Shown here: in pieces, positions 59,895 through 64,000 of the stretch | Layout: every line of letters starts with the position of its first letter | How positions within the stretch are numbered: position 1 is the stretch's first letter | DNA from: Devosia sp. 66-22 | GTDB lineage: Bacteria; Pseudomonadota; Alphaproteobacteria; Rhizobiales; Devosiaceae | Length of the DNA: 64,000 nt | Assembly (NCBI GenBank): GCA_001899065.1 | Contig: MKUZ01000006.1 | Span: forward strand, 198,318-262,317 | Direction of reading: 5' to 3' | Position numbers and translations under genes: made by a program | Notes under the pieces: generated by a model | Told to the model about the DNA's origin: nothing | Seen by the model: the letters and a program-made list of their open reading frames with translations, nothing else | The model's database searches: none

Positions 59895-61246
59895 GCCCAC
59901 CCCTCCGCATAGGTGGAGTAGGCGCTGAGGAAGTCGTCGACCAGACCTTCTGCGAGCGAGTAGGAGAGGACCAGCGGGTGCGCCACCAGAGCGTCGATGG
60001 CAAGCGCCCGGTCCTTGCCGAGAACAGCCTTCGCGGCCAGCCGTTCGTAGTGCTTCACGCTGCGCACAAGATATGACTGCGCCTCGGGCATCCGGCCGAC
60101 CGGCACCGGCCGGATACCGTCGCTGTCGACGATGCAGCTCACCTCCACGACGTCGTCGTCGTCGAGGTCGGCAATGGCGCCGCGATTGACGACGTTGAGC
60201 CCGGTGCGGATGGAGCCATTGCCCTCGAGCGCCTCCATCAGGCTCAGCGCGACTCCGGCATAGCCCTCACCGTCGTCCGCAGTTGCGTGAGCATCGCCTT
60301 GAGCGGCCGCGATCTGCGTTGCGTGCGCCATGTAACTGCCGGAGCGGCGGTGCTCGTAGTCGAAATAGGCCTTCAGCGCCTGTTCGGGATGACGCGCGGC
60401 GTCGATCAGCTGCAGCTCGTCCAGCAATTGCCGGTTGAGCTCAAGCACTTCCTCGCCGCGTGTCGGCCCGTTGCGGTGATCGGCGAGCGCCTTGTCGATG
60501 TAGTAGTAATAGTAGAGGTACTCGTTGATCCACATGCCATGCCGGCGCAGCACGCGCGGCTCGAACACGCGGAGGTTCGTGCCGGCAAGGAAGGCGTCGT
60601 CAGCCAGTGCCTCCGGCAACCGATCGACGCCGTCGACCCGCGCCTCGCGCGTGAACGACAGATGGTTGAGCCCGAACAGATCGGCCTCGACCGCCTGCGG
60701 GTCGAGGCCGAGGCGGCGGGCGACCGCATTCTGTGCCCCATTGGCGCTGTCGCAGATACCCACACAGCGCGTGATGCCTGCATCGCTGAGCGCCTGGCTG
60801 ACGAGACCGGCGGGGTTGGTGAAATTGAACAGCCAAGCGTCCGGGCTGATCTCGCGGAGCCGCTGCGCATAAGCAAGGATCGTGGGGATCGAGCGAAGCG
60901 CCATGGCAAAGCCGCAGGCGCCGGTCGTTTCCTGACCCAATACGCCATGCTTGCGGGCAATCTTTTCATCGGTGACGCGTCCCAGCGCGCCGCCCGGCCG
61001 CACTGTCGTTACGACGTAGCTCACGCCGGCGAACGCCTCGTCCACCGAGTCGGTCGTCGTGATCGCCACCCCTGACCCATCGCGCCGTGCCAGTTCCGTG
61101 CAGAGCGCGCCGATCAGCGGCAGCTGCGCCGCGTCGGTGTCCATCAGGCAGATTTCGGTGAGGTTCAGACGACGGGCACGCTTGAGCGCCGACTGCATGA
61201 ACAGCGGCGCCCGCACTCCCCCTCCGCCGACGATCGCAAGCTTCAT
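59891..61246 (-). CDS. Glycoside hydrolase family 4 (6-phospho-beta-glucosidase type)
   Basis: 451 residues. NAD-binding GGGGVRAPLF at the N-terminus, TTVRPGGALGRVTDE, FNFTNPAGLVSQAL, GICDSANGAQNAVARRLGL (Mn-ligand Cys) and LFGLNHLSFTREARV (Mn-ligand His). GH4 enzymes cleave via an NAD-dependent oxidation-elimination mechanism. Classical members act on 6-phospho-glucosides imported by PTS; here an ABC importer and a PfkB kinase are in the operon and no PTS gene is visible, so the natural substrate may be an unphosphorylated or a kinase-phosphorylated glycoside. First gene of its operon, with a HutC-type operator upstream. Confidence 0.92.
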   Translation of the reverse strand: MKLAIVGGGGVRAPLFMQSALKRARRLNLTEICLMDTDAAQLPLIGALCTELARRDGSGVAITTTDSVDEAFAGVSYVVTTVRPGGALGRVTDEKIARKHGVLGQETTGACGFAMALRSIPTILAYAQRLREISPDAWLFNFTNPAGLVSQALSDAGITRCVGICDSANGAQNAVARRLGLDPQAVEADLFGLNHLSFTREARVDGVDRLPEALADDAFLAGTNLRVFEPRVLRRHGMWINEYLYYYYYIDKALADHRNGPTRGEEVLELNRQLLDELQLIDAARHPEQALKAYFDYEHRRSGSYMAHATQIAAAQGDAHATADDGEGYAGVALSLMEALEGNGSIRTGLNVVNRGAIADLDDDDVVEVSCIVDSDGIRPVPVGRMPEAQSYLVRSVKHYERLAAKAVLGKDRALAIDALVAHPLVLSYSLAEGLVDDFLSAYSTYAEGWA

Positions 61247-61262
61247 CGCAGCCTCTCCTTAT

Positions 61263-61276
61263 CTGGTTATATCCAG
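61263..61276. promoter_or_regulatory. Candidate HutC-type GntR operator, CTGGTTATATCCAG
   Basis: Palindromic at six of seven pairs with GT/AC-TA-like centre, 17 bases before the GH4 start and about 117 before the GntR start. The divergent HutC/UTRA regulator is the likely reader. Confidence 0.6.
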
Positions 61277-61392
61277 TCATAATGAGTTGGCATAGAGGGG
61301 CCGGTACTTTTTGTTGGAGAACCGTCGTTGAATTTCGCACCCGGCTTTCCGCGGCGATGCTATGCAACCGCCATGAAGGAATCTTCGGCGCG

Positions 61393-62136
61393 ATGAACAG
61401 CGTCAGCCGCGAGGACGTACGACCGCTCTACAAGCAGGTGAAGGACCGCCTGCTCGAGTTGCTCGCCAGTGGCAGCGTGCCGCCCATGGGCAAGCTCGCG
61501 TCCGAGCGCGAGCTCGTCGAGCGCTATGGCGTCAGCCGCATCACCGTGCGCCAGGCGATGCGCGAACTGGTCGCCGAGGGTCATCTGCGCAGCCATCCCG
61601 GCAAGGGATTTTATGCCACCGGCAGGTCGAACGCACAGGCGTTCGAGCTCGAGCTGCTGCGCAGCTTCACCGCCACGGCGTTGCAGCACGGCCTGACCCC
61701 GGGTGCACAACTGATCTCCGGCGAAACGATCCCTGCCGATGAGAGACTCGCCACGGCGCTGCACATACGCATCGGCGAGCCGGTTGTCGCCCTCAAGCGC
61801 CTCCGCCTGCTCAACGGCCAGCCCGTGGCCATCGCCGAGGACTGGATCGAGTCCCGCAAGACCCCCGGCCTGCTGCTGCTCGACTGGGCGGGAAGCAACC
61901 ACTCCCTCTATGACGAGTTGCGGCATCGCTACGGACTGCATCCGCTCGGCGGCGAGACGATCCTCTCGTCGCGCCTGGCGACAGGCGAAGAGGCGAAGCT
62001 GCTCGGCCTCAAGCGGCCGGCGGCGGTCCTGACGGTCGAGCAGATCGCGTTCGACGGCAACGGTCGCCCGATCAACGCCACCCGTTCGATCCACCACCCC
62101 ACGCGGTATCCGCTGCGGCTCGAACAGGGCCAGTGA
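61393..62136 (+). CDS. GntR-family regulator, HutC/UTRA subfamily
   Basis: 247 residues from ATG at 61393. Winged helix (LYKQVKDRLLELLASGSVPPMGKLASERELVERYGVSRITVRQAMRELVAEGHLRSHPGKGFYA, about 12-75). UTRA effector domain follows (LRSFTATALQHGLTPGAQLISGETIPADERLATALHIRIGEPVVALKRLRLLNGQPVAIAEDWIESRKTPGLL ... NATRSIHHPTRYPLRLEQGQ). UTRA members bind sugars, sugar phosphates or histidine-type ligands. An upstream ATG at 61357 is possible. Divergent from the GH4 operon, so probably its repressor. Confidence 0.92.
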   Translation: MNSVSREDVRPLYKQVKDRLLELLASGSVPPMGKLASERELVERYGVSRITVRQAMRELVAEGHLRSHPGKGFYATGRSNAQAFELELLRSFTATALQHGLTPGAQLISGETIPADERLATALHIRIGEPVVALKRLRLLNGQPVAIAEDWIESRKTPGLLLLDWAGSNHSLYDELRHRYGLHPLGGETILSSRLATGEEAKLLGLKRPAAVLTVEQIAFDGNGRPINATRSIHHPTRYPLRLEQGQ

Positions 62137-62193
62137 CACGCTCCGGTATCGGTCGATCATCCTAATATTGACCACGATCAAAGCACGACTTAC

Positions 62194-62218
62194 CATGCTT
62201 CAGTAAATCTGGAGCATG
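62194..62218. other. Inverted repeat CATGCT-N13-AGCATG before the class-V enzyme gene
   Basis: Arms at 62194-62199 and 62213-62218 in the 84-base gap between the GntR and class-V genes; the right arm overlaps the ribosome-binding region (GGAGCATG). It could form an RNA hairpin or be an operator; chance is possible for 6-base arms. Confidence 0.25.
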
Positions 62219-62220
62219 TT

Positions 62221-63891
62221 ATGCTCAACAGTGATCGAAATTTGGCATCGATCGCTCCGAACCTCGACCTTGGCGCGGAGAGTGCGCTTGCCGGTCCGTT
62301 CGGCGCGCGGCGTATCGTCTATGCGGACTTCACCGCGTCGGGCCGCAGCCTGCCGGCCATCGAGCAGGCGATCCGCGAGCACGTGCTGCCCACCTACGGC
62401 AATACGCATACGGACGCCTCGCACACTGGAGCCACCACGACGCGACTGCGCGAGGAGGCGCGCGCTGCAATACGGCGCGGGGTGAATGCCGGCGACGAGC
62501 ACGCGGTGATTTTCACCGGCTCGGGCACGACGGCCGCCGTCAACAAGCTCGTCGCAATGCTGGGGCTCGCCGGTCCATCGGGCGACCGGGAACGCGAGCT
62601 CCTCCGGACTGCGGTTCCGCCCGCCGAACGTCCCGTCGTATTCGTCGGCCCATTCGAACATCATTCTAATGAGTTGCCCTGGCGCGAGGCGCTGGCGACG
62701 GTGGTCCGCCTGCCGCTCGATGAGGCGGGCCACATCTGCCTCCGGTCGCTGGCGGCGGCTCTTGCCGACCATGCCGGCCGGCCGCACCGCTACGTGGCCA
62801 TTTCCGCCGCATCGAACGTAACCGGCGTCATCACCGAGACGGCAGCCGTTGCCCATGTCGCGCACAAATACGGCGCCCGCATCTTCGTCGACTACGCGGC
62901 GGGCGGGCCCTATCTTCCCATCGACATGCGCGGCACCGGACAGGGCGACCATCTCGACGCCGTCTACTTTTCTCCGCACAAGTTCCTCGGCGGGCCGGGT
63001 GCTTCGGGTGTGCTGGTCTGTGACCGGACGCTGCATCGCATCGCGCGGCCAACGATGCCCGGCGGCGGGACCGTCCGCTATGTGTCGGCCACGCAGCAGC
63101 ACTACCTCGCCGACGTCGAGCTGATCGAGGAGGCCGGCACACCCGCCATTATCGGGGACATCCGCGCCGGCCTCGTCGTACAGCTCAAATCGGACATCGG
63201 CGCCGATGCCATTCGCGCCGCCGAGCACAGCGCGGTGGCGCGTGCATTCCGACGGTGGGGCAGCGAGCCGGCGATCGAGATCCTCGGACCACTCACGGCG
63301 ACCCGCCTGCCGATCTTCTCGTTCAACATCACGAGCGGTGGACGCGTGCTGCACCACAATTTCGTGGTTCGCCTCCTCAACGATCTGTTCGGCATCCAGG
63401 CCCGCGGCGGCTGCTCCTGCGCCGGCCCCTACGGCCACGAATTGCTGCATATCGGGGAGACGCAATCGGCGATGTATCGCGACCTCATCGACCAGGGGCA
63501 CGAGCTGTTCAAGCCGGGCTGGGTGCGCGTCGGGCTGCACTTCAGCATGCCGGCAGCGACGCAGGCGTACATCCTTGACGCGGTGGCCTTCATCGCCCTG
63601 CATGGCGCGGCTTTCCTCGGCGCCTACACGCCGGACCTGCACAGCGGCCTCTGGTCGGCCAGCACTCCGCGTCGCGTAGCCGGCGCCGAGTCCTGGGACC
63701 GCCTCTGCGCCTGGCGCGGCCCGTCCGCACCGCTCCCCAACACCGAAGCGCCGGACTTCGCCGCGTGCCTGCGCCGCGCCGAGGGTCTCGCCGCCACCGT
63801 CGCCCGCTCCCCGGCGCCGGCATCGCCGATACCGGGCGCGCTCGAGCCGCAGCGCTGGTTCCGGATGCCGGGCGATCGCGACGATCCCTGA
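62221..63891 (+). CDS. Aminotransferase class-V / cysteine desulfurase-like PLP enzyme
   Basis: 556 residues. PLP Lys254 in YFSPHKFLGGPG, Asp224 in IFVDYAAGGP, His147 in GPFEHHSNELPWRE, and the RxGxxCA loop as R396-G-G-C-S-C401-A (ARGGCSCAGPYGHELL). The fold is that of SufS/CsdA-like enzymes, but this is a longer version with an additional C-terminal part of about 150 residues. These features fit either a cysteine desulfurase or a lyase on another amino acid; no Fe-S or sulfur genes are adjacent. ATG at 62221 has GGAG seven bases upstream. It is downstream of the GntR gene and may be part of the same transcription unit. Confidence 0.85.
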   Translation: MLNSDRNLASIAPNLDLGAESALAGPFGARRIVYADFTASGRSLPAIEQAIREHVLPTYGNTHTDASHTGATTTRLREEARAAIRRGVNAGDEHAVIFTGSGTTAAVNKLVAMLGLAGPSGDRERELLRTAVPPAERPVVFVGPFEHHSNELPWREALATVVRLPLDEAGHICLRSLAAALADHAGRPHRYVAISAASNVTGVITETAAVAHVAHKYGARIFVDYAAGGPYLPIDMRGTGQGDHLDAVYFSPHKFLGGPGASGVLVCDRTLHRIARPTMPGGGTVRYVSATQQHYLADVELIEEAGTPAIIGDIRAGLVVQLKSDIGADAIRAAEHSAVARAFRRWGSEPAIEILGPLTATRLPIFSFNITSGGRVLHHNFVVRLLNDLFGIQARGGCSCAGPYGHELLHIGETQSAMYRDLIDQGHELFKPGWVRVGLHFSMPAATQAYILDAVAFIALHGAAFLGAYTPDLHSGLWSASTPRRVAGAESWDRLCAWRGPSAPLPNTEAPDFAACLRRAEGLAATVARSPAPASPIPGALEPQRWFRMPGDRDDP

Positions 63892-63951
63892 CCTGCGGAA
63901 GCGCTGGGGACGCCCAGGCGGTCAGGCGGTCAGTTCGATCGAGACGGCCAG

Positions 63952-64000
63952 TGTCAATCGGCGCGCAAACTTGACCCTGGATCGGCGCCCAATATTGACC
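63952..64000. mobile_element. Probable end of an IS21-family insertion sequence (cut by window edge)
   Basis: Begins TGTCAATCGGCG; two copies of a 20-base unit follow with 24-base period, 63957-63976 (ATCGGCGCGCAAACTTGACC) and 63981-64000 (ATCGGCGCCCAATATTGACC), identical at 17 of 20 positions. Multiple TTGACC-ending repeats behind a TGT terminus are, from memory, typical of IS21-family ends. No transposase gene lies in the window, so the assignment rests on the repeats alone. It lies 60 bases after the class-V gene. Confidence 0.55.

Noticed and set aside
62164..62173. AATATTGACC identical to the last ten bases of the window
   Set aside because: Only ten bases match and there is no repeat period or TGT terminus; likely chance, not a second IS end.
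1..64000. tRNA, rRNA, CRISPR arrays or phage genes
   Set aside because: None could be recognised by reading both strands; a covariance-model or repeat search would be needed to exclude small ones.

Overview
This 64-kb, GC-rich window looks like a chromosomal or megaplasmid segment of an alphaproteobacterium of the order Hyphomicrobiales (Rhizobiales), possibly a Devosia-like organism. That placement is an inference from gene content: type-B PutA, many CUT1/CUT2/PAAT/Opp importers each with a local regulator, CehA/McbA-type hydrolase and Atu3266-like deacetylase. No rRNA, tRNA, CRISPR array or complete mobile element was seen. The window is a nutrient-scavenging region with eight ABC importers (one cut by the left edge) and nine transcription factors (three LacI, two GntR of different subfamilies, one each of XRE-cupin, MerR, IclR and ROK). 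Most regulators sit beside a palindrome that is a plausible operator.

Layout. 1-2602: LplB/LplC-type sugar permeases and a LacI regulator, with two related operators. 2767-6315: putA (proline to glutamate), convergent with 6312-12623, an XRE-cupin/GAF/Opp-Dpp peptide-type importer operon. 12681-14057: an NAD-dependent epimerase-like gene, a 24-residue membrane peptide gene and a DUF2934-type gene. 14136-23028: a CUT1 sugar importer with its own ATPase and a CehA-type metallohydrolase, divergent from a LacI regulator and a GH38-like glycosidase; paired LacI sites lie between. 23025-25825: divergent MerR regulator and Zn/Cd/Pb P-type ATPase. 25882-30817: LacI regulator convergent with a polar amino acid importer operon that encodes an Ntn-type (glycosyl)asparaginase.

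30869-47620 is the most unusual part. It has two CUT1 importers without ATPases, an SMP-30 lactonase, an enolase-superfamily acid-sugar enzyme, a RidA protein, a FadR-type GntR regulator, a DapA-like aldolase, an Atu3266/EF0837-like deacetylase, an aspartoacylase-like deacylase, a SelA/DgaE-like PLP ammonia lyase, a D-cysteine desulfhydrase-like PLP enzyme and an M81 (MlrC-like) peptidase. Related sequences (TTGTCWAAY) occur in three of its promoter regions. I infer a regulon for uptake and deacylation of an N-acylated amino acid or amino-sugar acid, followed by PLP-dependent deamination and aldol cleavage.

47833-54908: an IclR regulator divergent from an RraA-family gene carrying two apparent single-base deletions, a CUT2 importer in which permease and ATPase are one polypeptide, an SGNH hydrolase and a ROK regulator. 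54912-63891: a GH4 glycosidase / PfkB kinase / amidohydrolase / CUT1 importer operon, divergent from a HutC-type GntR regulator and a class-V aminotransferase-fold enzyme. The last ~50 bases carry tandem TTGACC-ending repeats resembling the end of an IS21-family element. Stretches between genes longer than about 100 bases that are not listed as features showed nothing else I could support.
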